Shown: positions 16,055 through 25,202 of the stretch, piece by piece
How positions within the stretch are numbered: the stretch's first letter is position 1
Layout: each line of letters opens with the position of its first letter
Source: Mucilaginibacter sp. PPCGB 2223
Lineage (GTDB): Bacteria; Bacteroidota; Bacteroidia; Sphingobacteriales; Sphingobacteriaceae
Length of the DNA: 64,000 nt
Direction: 5' to 3'
NCBI RefSeq assembly: GCF_001705515.1
Contig: NZ_MDJS01000002.1
Coordinates: 806,001 to 870,000 of the forward strand
Translations under genes and position numbers: made by a program
Notes under the pieces: model-generated
What the model saw: the letters and a program-made list of their open reading frames with translations, nothing else
What the model was told of the DNA's origin: nothing
Databases searched by the model: none

Positions 16055-17197
16055 ATGAGAACAGCATTATACCAATATCAGGATGGCCAATGGCAAACAC
16101 ATCCTCAACGAAGTGCGGTTGACGAAGGCAAGACCGACCTTGTGCTTTGCTTTGGCGGCAGGGACACCCTGACCGGTTTACCTGTTTACGATCTGTTACG
16201 TAAAAAATTTCCGGAAGCGGTTATCGCCATTTGCTCAACAGCCGGCGAAATATACCACACCGAGGTATCCGACAACGGATTTACAGCAACGGCCATTGAG
16301 TTTGCTGACACGGTTATCAAGCCTCAGCAGGTATACATTAAAGATTATGAAAATAGTTTCGATGCGGGTAAGGCGTTGATCAATCAGTTCGATCAGAAAG
16401 ATCTTTCGTATGTGCTGGTTCTTTCTGACGGGAGCGGCGTTAACGGCAGCGAACTGGTAAGGGGTATCAACTCGATAACCAACGAAAAGATCCTGGTAAC
16501 AGGTGGGTTAGCCGGTGATGGCGCACGCTTTGAAGCCACCGTTGTAGGCCTTAATGGCGAGCCTGAGCAGGGGTTGATTGCCGGCATAGGCTTTTATGGC
16601 AAAAAATTGAAAATCGGCCACGGATCAAAAGGCGGCTGGGAAATGTTTGGGCTGGAGAGGCTGGTTACTAAATCGGAAGCCAACGTGTTATATGAGATGG
16701 ACGACAAAAACGCGCTCGATCTATATAAACGCTACCTGGGCCCAGATGCGGATGGCTTACCCGGTACCGCCCTGTTATACCCGTTAGCAGTTACCCTGTC
16801 GGGTAATACAGAGCCTATTGTGCGTACCATTTTATCGGTTGATCATGAAGCCGGCAGCATGACCTTTGCAGGCGATATACCCAAAGGTGCAAAAGTGCGG
16901 TTTATGCGCGCAAATTTTGATAAATTAACTGCTGCCGCGTCGCTTGCGGCAACCGAAACACAGCCGGCGAGCGAGTCGGCGCCTGATTTTGCCCTGCTAA
17001 TAAGCTGTGTGGGAAGGAAGATGATATTAGGATCGCGTACCGAAGATGAAGTTGATGCCGTAGATGAAATATTCGGACGCAAAACTTTATTGTCGGGATT
17101 TTATTCATATGGAGAAATTTCTCCGTTAATTAGGGGTAAAGGTTGCCAGTTGCATAACCAAACCATGACCATTACCACTTTTAATGAAAGAGAATAA
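16055..17197 (+). CDS. FIST domain sensory protein
   Basis: This 380-residue cytoplasmic protein has FIST N and FIST C domains. AICSTAGEIY and VLVLSDGSGVNGSELVRGI, then VTGGLAGDGARF and GLIAGIGFYG, are family hallmarks in the N-terminal half. FIST_C begins near residue 230 and ends with the FSYGE-like FYSYGEISPL. FIST proteins are proposed to bind small ligands such as amino acids and pass signals to kinases or cyclases. Here the gene lies between the sigma54 regulator (26-base gap) and the hybrid kinase (14-base overlap), so it is probably the input partner of the kinase. Confidence 0.88.
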   Translation: MRTALYQYQDGQWQTHPQRSAVDEGKTDLVLCFGGRDTLTGLPVYDLLRKKFPEAVIAICSTAGEIYHTEVSDNGFTATAIEFADTVIKPQQVYIKDYENSFDAGKALINQFDQKDLSYVLVLSDGSGVNGSELVRGINSITNEKILVTGGLAGDGARFEATVVGLNGEPEQGLIAGIGFYGKKLKIGHGSKGGWEMFGLERLVTKSEANVLYEMDDKNALDLYKRYLGPDADGLPGTALLYPLAVTLSGNTEPIVRTILSVDHEAGSMTFAGDIPKGAKVRFMRANFDKLTAAASLAATETQPASESAPDFALLISCVGRKMILGSRTEDEVDAVDEIFGRKTLLSGFYSYGEISPLIRGKGCQLHNQTMTITTFNERE

Positions 17198-19835
17198 GCT
17201 ACTTCAACGGCAAATAAAAAAGTACCTGCCCGACGAACTTGCAAGTTCGCCGGGCATTGCGCCTTTTCTGCAAGCGGTTGCGGCATCGTATTTTGCCTTC
17301 GAAAAAGACAGCATATTATCCGAACGCGCATTTAAAATGAGCGAAGAGGAATATATGGAGGTTAACGAAAAGCTGCAAAAAGAGTTAGGACTCAAAAAAC
17401 TATCTATAGAAAAACTAAAAGCAGCCGTTGTGCAAACCGGAATAGAGGGTTTTACTATGGAAGGCGACGATCTGCTGGAGATAATGGACCTGCTAAACGC
17501 GCAGATCAGCAAGCGTAAAGAATCAGAAGCAGAGCTGAAAGCGAGCCAGGAACTATGGCAGTTTGCGCTTGAAGGGGCGGGCGACGGTGTGTGGGATTAC
17601 GATTTTCAAACCCGCAAAATATTTTTCAGCAAGCGTTACAAAGAGATGCTGGGCTATACCGATGATGAATTTGCGAACGACCCGGACGAATGGATGAGCC
17701 GCATCCATCCCGAAGACCTGCACCTGGTAATGAAAACCGACCAGGATTATTTTTATAAAAAACAAGCCAATCACCAGATAGAATACCGCATACGCCATAA
17801 AGACGGGCATTACATTTGGGTGCTCGACCGTGGGATGGTAGTGAGCCGAACGGCCGAGGGTTTGCCATCGCGCGTAATAGGTACCCATACCGATATCACC
17901 GAAAGGAAGCTTGCCGAACAGGCCATCATCAGCAGCGAAGAAAAATACCGGAACATATTAGCCAACATGAATCTGGGCCTGCTGGAGGTTGATAACGACG
18001 AGATCATCCGGTTTGCCAACCAGTGCTTTTGTGAAATGTCGGGTTACAGGCTTGACGAGATATTGGGCAAAAAGGCAGGTAACCTGTTTCCTGCCGGCGA
18101 AGGCAGAGATATCCTCAACCATAAGAACGAACTGCGCAAAAAAGGGGTATCCGATGCTTACGAACTAACTGTAAGAAACAAAAAAAGTGAGTTAAAATGG
18201 TGGCTGATAAGCGGTGCCCCGCGGTATAACGACCAGGGCGAACTGGTAGGTTCGATTGGGATACACCTGGATATTACCGACCGCAAACGGCTCGAACTGG
18301 AATTGAATGAGGCCCGCGAGATAGCCGAGCAATCTGTCAAAACCAAAGAAGCTTTTTTGGCCAATATGAGCCACGAGATACGTACCCCGATGAACGCCAT
18401 CATCGGTATGGGCCGGCAACTCGAAAAAACCGAGCTTCAGGAGCAGCAACGCTTCTTTTTAAATACGATCAATATGGCATCCGATCATTTGCTCGTAGTT
18501 ATCAACGATATCCTGGATATTTCGAAGATAGAGGCCGGTAAACTGGAACTCGAAAATACTGGGTTTAACCTATCCGAAGTTTTGCAGCACGTGTCGAGGG
18601 TAATGCAGCCGCGCGCCGAGGAGAAAGGCTTAGAGCTAAAAACAAACCTGGATAAAAGTATTGCCCCGGTACTGATAGGCGATTCGCACCGTATTAACCA
18701 GATATTGCTCAACCTGATCAGTAACGCGGTAAAATTTACCGAAAAAGGATCTGTTACCATCTCGGTGCAGCTTGAGGAAAAAATAGACAAAAAACAGGTT
18801 GTTGAGTTTAGCATAAAAGATACCGGCATTGGTATAAGCACCGAATTTGTTGAGCATATATTCGATAAATTTAGCCAGGAAGAGCGCACTACAGCCCGTA
18901 AATATGGCGGTACCGGGTTGGGTATGGCCATCACCAAGGAACTGGTTGAACTGATGAACGGGCACATCAGCATTAAAAGTAAAAAGGGTGAAGGCACCGA
19001 AATCCTGATCGAACTGCCGTTTCAGGTAGGTAGCTCGCATGACCTGCCAAAAGCGAATAAAGATTTTTCGGATACGAGTTCGCTTGAGGGCATCAGAATA
19101 CTATTGGCCGAGGATAACGAGATGAACAGGCTGGTGGCCAATACCGTATTGGAAAACTATGGTGTATTGATAACCGAGGCCAAAAATGGAGCCGAAGCAG
19201 TTGAGGCCCTCAACAAGGCACAATACGATGTTATATTGATGGATATGCAGATGCCAGTGATGAACGGCATGGAGGCCACAGAGATCATCCGGAACGAATT
19301 AAAATCGGATATCCCGATTATTGCCCTTACAGCCAACGCTATTAAAGGTGATAGCGAACGATACATGGCCATCGGGATGAACGGTTTTATATCGAAACCG
19401 TTTGAAGAAAACGACCTCATTAACGCCATTGCTACAGTACTCAAGCTCGAAAATGTAAGCTCTGACGCGGGTGACCGTAAAAAAATAAAGACCATTGAGG
19501 ATAAGCCTCTTTTTAGCCTCGAAAAACTACACCAGATAGGCCGCGGCGATAAGGATTTTATCAATAAAATGATAGAACTGTTTTTACAGCAAATGCCCGA
19601 AACAATTGCCGAGCTGCAGGAAGCGTTGGAACGCCAGGACATTCCGGCGATAAAAAAAATTGCGCACCGGGTAAAACCCATGATCGATAGCCTTGATATT
19701 ATATTGTTAAAGAATGTGATCAGGGAGCTCGAAAACAGTGCAGATAAGCCACAGCCAAAAAAACGTACAGCCGAACTCGTTAATCAGTTTACTGAAGTAA
19801 TCGAAAAAATAGTGGCTGAGATGCGTTTGGTTTAA
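17184..19835 (+). CDS. Hybrid histidine kinase with PAS, receiver and Hpt domains
   Basis: This 883-residue protein has no clear membrane helix and is probably cytoplasmic. In order: an N-terminal helical region, two PAS domains (about 122-243 and 246-368, each ending DITERK or DITDRK), a HisKA domain with phospho-His397 in SHEIRTPMNA, and a HATPase domain with the G boxes DTGIGIS and GGTGLGMAI. A receiver follows with Asp687 in LMDMQMPVMNG, then an Hpt domain with His828 in AHRVKP. The full phosphorelay in one protein suggests His-Asp-His transfer to the separate sigma54 regulator. Its start overlaps the FIST gene by 14 bases, implying translational coupling. Confidence 0.93.
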   Translation: MKENKLLQRQIKKYLPDELASSPGIAPFLQAVAASYFAFEKDSILSERAFKMSEEEYMEVNEKLQKELGLKKLSIEKLKAAVVQTGIEGFTMEGDDLLEIMDLLNAQISKRKESEAELKASQELWQFALEGAGDGVWDYDFQTRKIFFSKRYKEMLGYTDDEFANDPDEWMSRIHPEDLHLVMKTDQDYFYKKQANHQIEYRIRHKDGHYIWVLDRGMVVSRTAEGLPSRVIGTHTDITERKLAEQAIISSEEKYRNILANMNLGLLEVDNDEIIRFANQCFCEMSGYRLDEILGKKAGNLFPAGEGRDILNHKNELRKKGVSDAYELTVRNKKSELKWWLISGAPRYNDQGELVGSIGIHLDITDRKRLELELNEAREIAEQSVKTKEAFLANMSHEIRTPMNAIIGMGRQLEKTELQEQQRFFLNTINMASDHLLVVINDILDISKIEAGKLELENTGFNLSEVLQHVSRVMQPRAEEKGLELKTNLDKSIAPVLIGDSHRINQILLNLISNAVKFTEKGSVTISVQLEEKIDKKQVVEFSIKDTGIGISTEFVEHIFDKFSQEERTTARKYGGTGLGMAITKELVELMNGHISIKSKKGEGTEILIELPFQVGSSHDLPKANKDFSDTSSLEGIRILLAEDNEMNRLVANTVLENYGVLITEAKNGAEAVEALNKAQYDVILMDMQMPVMNGMEATEIIRNELKSDIPIIALTANAIKGDSERYMAIGMNGFISKPFEENDLINAIATVLKLENVSSDAGDRKKIKTIEDKPLFSLEKLHQIGRGDKDFINKMIELFLQQMPETIAELQEALERQDIPAIKKIAHRVKPMIDSLDIILLKNVIRELENSADKPQPKKRTAELVNQFTEVIEKIVAEMRLV

Positions 19836-19859
19836 ACCCCAAGGCAATATGCAGAAACA

Positions 19860-19893
19860 ACAAAGCTCTCCTGGTTTATCAGGAGAGCTTTGT
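19860..19893 (+). terminator. Terminator after the sigma54 regulator/FIST/kinase operon
   Basis: A perfect 13-bp stem (CAAAGCTCTCCTG 19861-19873, CAGGAGAGCTTTG 19880-19892, loop GTTTAT) lies 25 bases after the kinase stop. Flanking T or A runs are short, but the stem is very stable. Confidence 0.7.
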
Positions 19894-20040
19894 ACAGGGA
19901 AGCGGAGGAATGTCGAACTTTTTGGAAGACACAAAGACTATTACAGATTTTGGGAAACATGCATTTGTTTTGCATAAAAGCTTGCCCCATTTTACAAAGT
20001 AGTCAGATCTTGCGGGCAATTAAACCGGCCGGAAATGATT

Positions 20041-21192
20041 TTAGTTACGAAATATTTCGGAAAGCTTTTTGTCCAGCTCCTCGCCGCGAATATTTGCAGC
20101 TATTATTTTCCCATCCTTATCCAGTAAAAAATTCTGTGGTATAGCCTGTATCCCATATAATTTAGCGACCGCGTTGTTCCAAAACTGCAGGTCCGACACG
20201 TGTGTCCAGGTTAAATGATCATGGCGGATGGCGGCTAACCAGGCATCTTTTTTACCTGGCTGATCTAACGAAACGCCGAGTACCGTAAAACCCTTGTCGT
20301 GATATTGCTGATAAGCTTTAACCACGTTAGGATTCTCAGCACGGCATGGCCCGCACCAGCTGGCCCAAAAATCAACCAGTACATATTGTCCTCTAAAGCT
20401 TGATAGTTTTATCATTTTCCCCAGGGTGTCAGGTTGTTCAAAATCGGGAGCAATTTTACCTATCGCGGTCAGTTTCATTGACACTATCTTTTTGGTGATA
20501 TCGGTACCATAGCTGCTGGTTTTATATTTTGCGCCCAACAGGTTATAAAGCGCCTGCGCCTTATCGGCAGGCATACTGCCAGCTATTCCGTTAAGCAAAT
20601 AAATTGATGCAAACGACTCGGGATGTAGTTTAATAAAACTTTCGAGTCTTGCAGTCTCTATTGTATTATTTGCTGCATTCAAATCATTATAATAAGCCAT
20701 CACTTCTTTATATTTCGGGTCTTTCCCAGTTAGCTTTTTGATGAAATCAACACCGTATTTCTCGTTAAGCTGATCCATTATTTTCTGTCGCCTCTCATTA
20801 CCCAATTTTGAAAATCCGGCGTATAATTCATTGTCGGGCGCATTCTTAACAACTGTGTTTGCCATGCTCTCCATGTCGGTTTCCATCTCTACCGTTCCCG
20901 GTTTTGCAACCAATATCCCGTAAGGTGCATACCCGCCTTTCTTTTTTGCTTCGTATTTACTGTAAAACATGTACCTGCCGGGCCCTTTAAAAGGTTCGGC
21001 AAATGCGAAAATGCCATTGGTGATTTTTGCAGAATCGACCAGGTTAACTGCCCTGTTGTAAATAACAATGACCGATCCGTTGTAAACCGTATCTGCATGT
21101 CCTTTAAAAACAATCGTTTCACCCGGCTTTTCCTGGGCTAACGCAGCTAAACAGCTGCATAGCATTGCTACATATATGCTGATCTTTTTCAT
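20041..21192 (-). CDS. TlpA family thioredoxin-like protein (CGPC), DUF4369-type
   Basis: This 383-residue exported protein has a signal peptide ending AALAQ, an N-terminal DUF4369-like beta domain (about 25-120), a helical linker, and a C-terminal TlpA/AhpC-type thioredoxin domain with DFWASWCGPCRAENP and the cis-Pro segment GIQAIPQNFLLD. It acts in the periplasm as a thiol-disulfide oxidoreductase. It is the last of three related genes downstream of the SusCD pair; such chains are common in Bacteroidota uptake loci. Its redox partner is not known. Confidence 0.9.
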   Translation of the reverse strand: MKKISIYVAMLCSCLAALAQEKPGETIVFKGHADTVYNGSVIVIYNRAVNLVDSAKITNGIFAFAEPFKGPGRYMFYSKYEAKKKGGYAPYGILVAKPGTVEMETDMESMANTVVKNAPDNELYAGFSKLGNERRQKIMDQLNEKYGVDFIKKLTGKDPKYKEVMAYYNDLNAANNTIETARLESFIKLHPESFASIYLLNGIAGSMPADKAQALYNLLGAKYKTSSYGTDITKKIVSMKLTAIGKIAPDFEQPDTLGKMIKLSSFRGQYVLVDFWASWCGPCRAENPNVVKAYQQYHDKGFTVLGVSLDQPGKKDAWLAAIRHDHLTWTHVSDLQFWNNAVAKLYGIQAIPQNFLLDKDGKIIAANIRGEELDKKLSEIFRN

Positions 21193-21217
21193 TACTGATT
21201 TATGTTTTTGTCAATTT

Positions 21218-22402
21218 TCAATTGGTAAATATTCCGGCCAGCATCTTGTCCATATCTTCGTCTGTTCCACTTACAGTATCATCAAAGCGGCCAACAATTT
21301 TGCCCGAGGGGTCAATCAATATTTTTGTGGGAAGTGTGTGAATGCCAAATTTCTCGTTCACATCTTTTGGGTTCGACAGATGTTTCATGATCATGTCCAT
21401 GTTTAGGCCCCGCAGCACATGATGCCAGATCCCGATATTGTCTTTGGCTACCGCATCCCTCCAGGCCTGGGGTTTGTTATCATCATCCGAAACGCCGATT
21501 ATGTCCAATCCCTTTTCATGATATTTTTGGTAAAGCGCTATCATGTGCGGGTTACCTTTGCGGCATGGCACACACCAGCTGGCCCAAAAATCAAGAATAA
21601 CGTATTTGCCTTTGTAATCAGCCAACGAGAGCGGATTGCCATTAATATCAGTAGTTGCAAAATTCGCGGCAACGCTTCCCGGGCTCCCGGCTGCTATTTT
21701 CTTAATTTCTTGGGCTAATTCTTTTGCACCAATGCTCTGCTTTAATTCAGTGTTAAAGTTGTCGTAAACCCGCTTCAGCGAGTCGGGTTTCAAACTGGAT
21801 ACATAATATTTTATCCTATCGGATGTGACGTAAGAATCAGGGTGCGTTAAAAAGAACTGATAAGTTATTTTTTTAATCCTGTTATTAAACGGCTCCAGCT
21901 TTTCCCTGATCTCGGCCTGCTTTTCATGGTCCTTTTCTTTCATCAATTCATCAACTACAGGCTGTCTTTCAGCGTTCACCCCGGCTAAACTATTATTTAA
22001 CTCTTCAAATTCCGCTTGTGTTTTCGAACCCGATAACCTGATCTCTTTTACTTTTAAGGCATCGCCTGTTAGGTGCATTTTTGTGGGCTCCACGTAAAAT
22101 ACCAATCTCCTGTCTTCCATCTTATCCCGCGGTATTATTTCACCTGTATTTTTAAAAATGATGACTGCCTGGGTAGGTTGTGCAATAGTTCCGGATAGCT
22201 TAAATTGCCGGTTCATAACCGGAACTGACAGATGGCAGTACTTACCATCTGCGTCGCTATAACTAAACAGTACTGAATCTATCTTTGCGCCGCTTAGCGT
22301 CCCCGCAAGGGTAAATGGCTTATGCTGATTAGCCTGTTGAGCAACAACCTGCTGTACTATCAGCAAAGCTGTCATCGTATAAATTACTTTTAATACTTTC
22401 AT
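21218..22402 (-). CDS. TlpA family thioredoxin-like protein (CVPC), DUF4369-type
   Basis: This 394-residue protein has the same architecture as its downstream neighbour: signal peptide ending QVVAQ, DUF4369-like N-terminal region, helical linker rich in Lys and Glu, and TlpA domain with DFWASWCVPCRKGNPH and a cis-Pro in HTLPTKILID. The active-site dipeptide is VP instead of GP, which usually shifts redox potential. It is 26 bp upstream of the next gene, probably co-transcribed. It is a periplasmic thiol oxidoreductase of unknown client. Confidence 0.9.
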   Translation of the reverse strand: MKVLKVIYTMTALLIVQQVVAQQANQHKPFTLAGTLSGAKIDSVLFSYSDADGKYCHLSVPVMNRQFKLSGTIAQPTQAVIIFKNTGEIIPRDKMEDRRLVFYVEPTKMHLTGDALKVKEIRLSGSKTQAEFEELNNSLAGVNAERQPVVDELMKEKDHEKQAEIREKLEPFNNRIKKITYQFFLTHPDSYVTSDRIKYYVSSLKPDSLKRVYDNFNTELKQSIGAKELAQEIKKIAAGSPGSVAANFATTDINGNPLSLADYKGKYVILDFWASWCVPCRKGNPHMIALYQKYHEKGLDIIGVSDDDNKPQAWRDAVAKDNIGIWHHVLRGLNMDMIMKHLSNPKDVNEKFGIHTLPTKILIDPSGKIVGRFDDTVSGTDEDMDKMLAGIFTN

Positions 22403-22477
22403 AGTTGCTGATGTTTCTGTTTTTGGAAAATGATGGGCAGGCTCATCAAATATTTCGTTATCAAATCCTTACAATAC

Positions 22478-23665
22478 TTATCGCTCAAATATAGTCTTCA
22501 ACTTCTCGTCAATTTTATTTTCATCGCCCGAGTACACTAATATTTTACCTTCCTTATCCAACAATACATAAAAAGGTATAAACGTCATCATATACAAGCT
22601 CCCCACCCGCGCCGGCATCCGTTTTACCGGGAACTCATCGCAAACCTGTGTCCAGGGCATTTTTTCGATGTCCATTGCGCCAATCCAATCTTTCCATCTG
22701 CTATCGTCTGATACGCTGATAATGTCAAAACCCTTGTCATGATATTTTTGATAAACTTCTTTCCAATGTGGGATGGCCTGGCGGCAGGGATGACACCAGC
22801 TTGCCCAAAAATCAATCATGGTATATTTGCCGCGCAAGGCCGATAGCGTAAACTTTGTACTATCCCGTTTCAGCAGCGTAAAATCAGGAGCTATACTGCC
22901 CGGCTGTACAGCTTTAAGCTTCTGGAGCGAACTTGCAAGATTTTGGTAGTAAACCGATGCTTTTGCATCCCCGGTAAATTTATTTAACATGGCATCAAGC
23001 GTTTCATAAGGCATGCTGCTCGAGAATATGTATAAATTATAAAACATATATACCCCGGCAACCGACGATGGGTTTTGATTAACATAACTATCTATCCTTG
23101 CCTTTTGCCAAACCTGTAACAGTTTCTTAACCGAATCCATTTCATCGCGCACCCTGTATTGGGCATCGATGTCTTTAGCGGTGGCTTTAAATTTTTCAAG
23201 GAGTTTTGCAGATATAGCTGCATACTGATGCTGTCCGGGGTCGTTCTCATAAGCCATCCAATCATCATATATTTTTGAGCCTGTTTCTGTAAATTTGCTG
23301 ATTGTTGCTCCTTTATCTAAGCCGTGGGCTGTATAATCATAGTGCATGGCACCAGCGGTGTCGGCTGTGAGGGCTATATCGGCATTCTCTACAAATACGT
23401 TAAAACTCCAGTTGCCGGGCACTATCGTGATCGACATCATCTGCGGGGTATTTATCTTTCCTTTTAATACAAACGTGCCGTTTTTTACCGTCCCGCTGTC
23501 AATGGCCTTACTGGTACGGTCGTTAATATTGGGTTGCAACAACCTTACTTTCCCTGTAGTAATGCCCTTTATCGTTCCCTTTATTACATACTGCTTTGTA
23601 CTTTGGGCAAAGCTTTGCTGCAACTGTATGAGCATAGCAGCAACAAAAAATAATTTCCATTTCAT
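22478..23665 (-). CDS. TlpA family thioredoxin-like protein (CHPC), DUF4369-type
   Basis: This 395-residue periplasmic protein has a signal peptide ending QQSFAQ, an N-terminal DUF4369-like domain, and a C-terminal TlpA domain with DFWASWCHPCRQAIPH. The CHPC active site is DsbA-like and more oxidising in known thioredoxins. I chose the ATG at 23665, which gives a proper signal peptide; an upstream in-frame ATG at 23749 adds 28 residues without signal character. It lies about 90 bases after the SusD gene and forms the start of the trio. Confidence 0.88.
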   Translation of the reverse strand: MKWKLFFVAAMLIQLQQSFAQSTKQYVIKGTIKGITTGKVRLLQPNINDRTSKAIDSGTVKNGTFVLKGKINTPQMMSITIVPGNWSFNVFVENADIALTADTAGAMHYDYTAHGLDKGATISKFTETGSKIYDDWMAYENDPGQHQYAAISAKLLEKFKATAKDIDAQYRVRDEMDSVKKLLQVWQKARIDSYVNQNPSSVAGVYMFYNLYIFSSSMPYETLDAMLNKFTGDAKASVYYQNLASSLQKLKAVQPGSIAPDFTLLKRDSTKFTLSALRGKYTMIDFWASWCHPCRQAIPHWKEVYQKYHDKGFDIISVSDDSRWKDWIGAMDIEKMPWTQVCDEFPVKRMPARVGSLYMMTFIPFYVLLDKEGKILVYSGDENKIDEKLKTIFER

Positions 23666-23757
23666 ATATGATGATTTAGTTATTGATGTTGAACCATTTA
23701 CTTTAACTAACAGGGAGCATTGTAACATGCTCCCTGTTAAGGTTATCATTACACGGC

Positions 23758-25182
23758 TTAATAACCAGGATTTTGAACTACCTGGCTATTGGCTGTAATT
23801 TCAGCAAGCGGAATGGGTAATATTAATTGTGTAGCAAGCTTGATATTGGGCTGTATAGTTTGCACCGTTGCAAAAGGTAGCCTGCGCAAAGCAAACCAGT
23901 CGCTGCCGTTTTCAGCTACAAAATTTTTCATTTCCTCTTTCACCACCAAAACCTGTAGTGCTGCTGCGGTAGTAGCATTATCAACAGCGGTAAAATCAAT
24001 AATACCTGCATGCCCCATAACTGTTTTCAGCAATGTTTTTGCGGTTGGCAGGTCGCCGTTTGATAAGGTGATAGCTTCGGCCTGCAATAAATAGGCTTCG
24101 CTAAGGCGGAAGGCATAGCAGGTTTCGGATAAAGTGGTTTGTACCGGCGTTGTAGTACTGCCGGCGTAATATTTAGTTAACTGTAAAGTTGGCGCCGAGC
24201 GGTAAGTAACGGTTTGATAAACCCATTGATTACGCGGATCGTTCTTTAAAAAACTCTTTAAACTATCCGATGCCGGGTATTGGTTATAATATTGATTTTG
24301 CCTGTACTTATAAGTCTCCGAGGTATAAGGCTGCAGGCCCATAATCACTTCTTTGCTGGTAAAGCCCTTGGTCAAAAATATATCCTTAAGGTTAGCCTCC
24401 AATGTAAAACCACCGTTGGCAATCACATCGCTGGTCAAACTGATCACCTGGGTGTAGTCGCCGCTTGAAGCACGATTAATCAAAACACGCGCTTTTAACA
24501 TTTTAGCCGCCGACTTATTGGCATAGTAAATTTGTGTATTTAGTGCAGGCAGATCCGTAATAGCTGCGTCCAGATCGGCCAATATTGAGGCATAAGTTGC
24601 GGCAACACTGCTGCGGGGAAGGTTTACGTTATCAGCATTTACAAACTCATCGCGCAAAATAATACCGTATGTACTACTGATATTGTTATACTGGCCATAA
24701 TAAAACAGTAACTGCGCATTGGCAAATGCCCTTAAAAATTTGGCTTCGGCTATCATTTGCGCTTTGGTGGCCACAGGTATTGTTGCTACCGGTGCAACGT
24801 TCTTCAAAAAGCCATTGGCGGCGTTTACAATGCCATAACTATAATTCCACATACCGGTAATACCGCTGGTTGTTGCCGACGTAAACGTAAAAGAGTAAAT
24901 GCCATCATTACCACTGGTGTTACTCAAGGTTCCGCATAATTCGGATGGGAACGTTTCGTTCACATTGGTCCATAGCACGGTTGGAATGCTGTTATTATCA
25001 GCACCTGCATTGGCAAAACGGTAATAAACACCGTTAAGAACTGTGAAAGCACTTTTAGTGTCAACAATCACGTTACCGTCAACCTCGGATGTTGTAGGGT
25101 ACACGTTCAGCTGCTTGTTGCAGGCTATGGCAAAGCAGGCAATAAATATTACCAGCAATATCTTTATATTTTTATGTTTCAT
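23758..25182 (-). CDS. SusD/RagB family nutrient-binding outer-membrane lipoprotein
   Basis: This 474-residue lipoprotein has the lipobox FAIACNKQLN, with Cys21 as the lipidated residue. It shows the SusD/RagB features: MIAEAKFLRAFANAQLLFYYGQ, YAFRLSEAYLLQAEAITL in the C-terminal half, and a final segment LPIPLAEITANSQVVQNPGY, the classical end of the family. It lies on the cell surface as the lid of the SusC channel encoded 20 bases upstream. The substrate (glycan, peptide or other) cannot be inferred, because no hydrolase gene is in the locus. Confidence 0.95.
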   Translation of the reverse strand: MKHKNIKILLVIFIACFAIACNKQLNVYPTTSEVDGNVIVDTKSAFTVLNGVYYRFANAGADNNSIPTVLWTNVNETFPSELCGTLSNTSGNDGIYSFTFTSATTSGITGMWNYSYGIVNAANGFLKNVAPVATIPVATKAQMIAEAKFLRAFANAQLLFYYGQYNNISSTYGIILRDEFVNADNVNLPRSSVAATYASILADLDAAITDLPALNTQIYYANKSAAKMLKARVLINRASSGDYTQVISLTSDVIANGGFTLEANLKDIFLTKGFTSKEVIMGLQPYTSETYKYRQNQYYNQYPASDSLKSFLKNDPRNQWVYQTVTYRSAPTLQLTKYYAGSTTTPVQTTLSETCYAFRLSEAYLLQAEAITLSNGDLPTAKTLLKTVMGHAGIIDFTAVDNATTAAALQVLVVKEEMKNFVAENGSDWFALRRLPFATVQTIQPNIKLATQLILPIPLAEITANSQVVQNPGY

Positions 25183-25202
25183 TTTACTGTCTCCTTTTTA
25201 AA

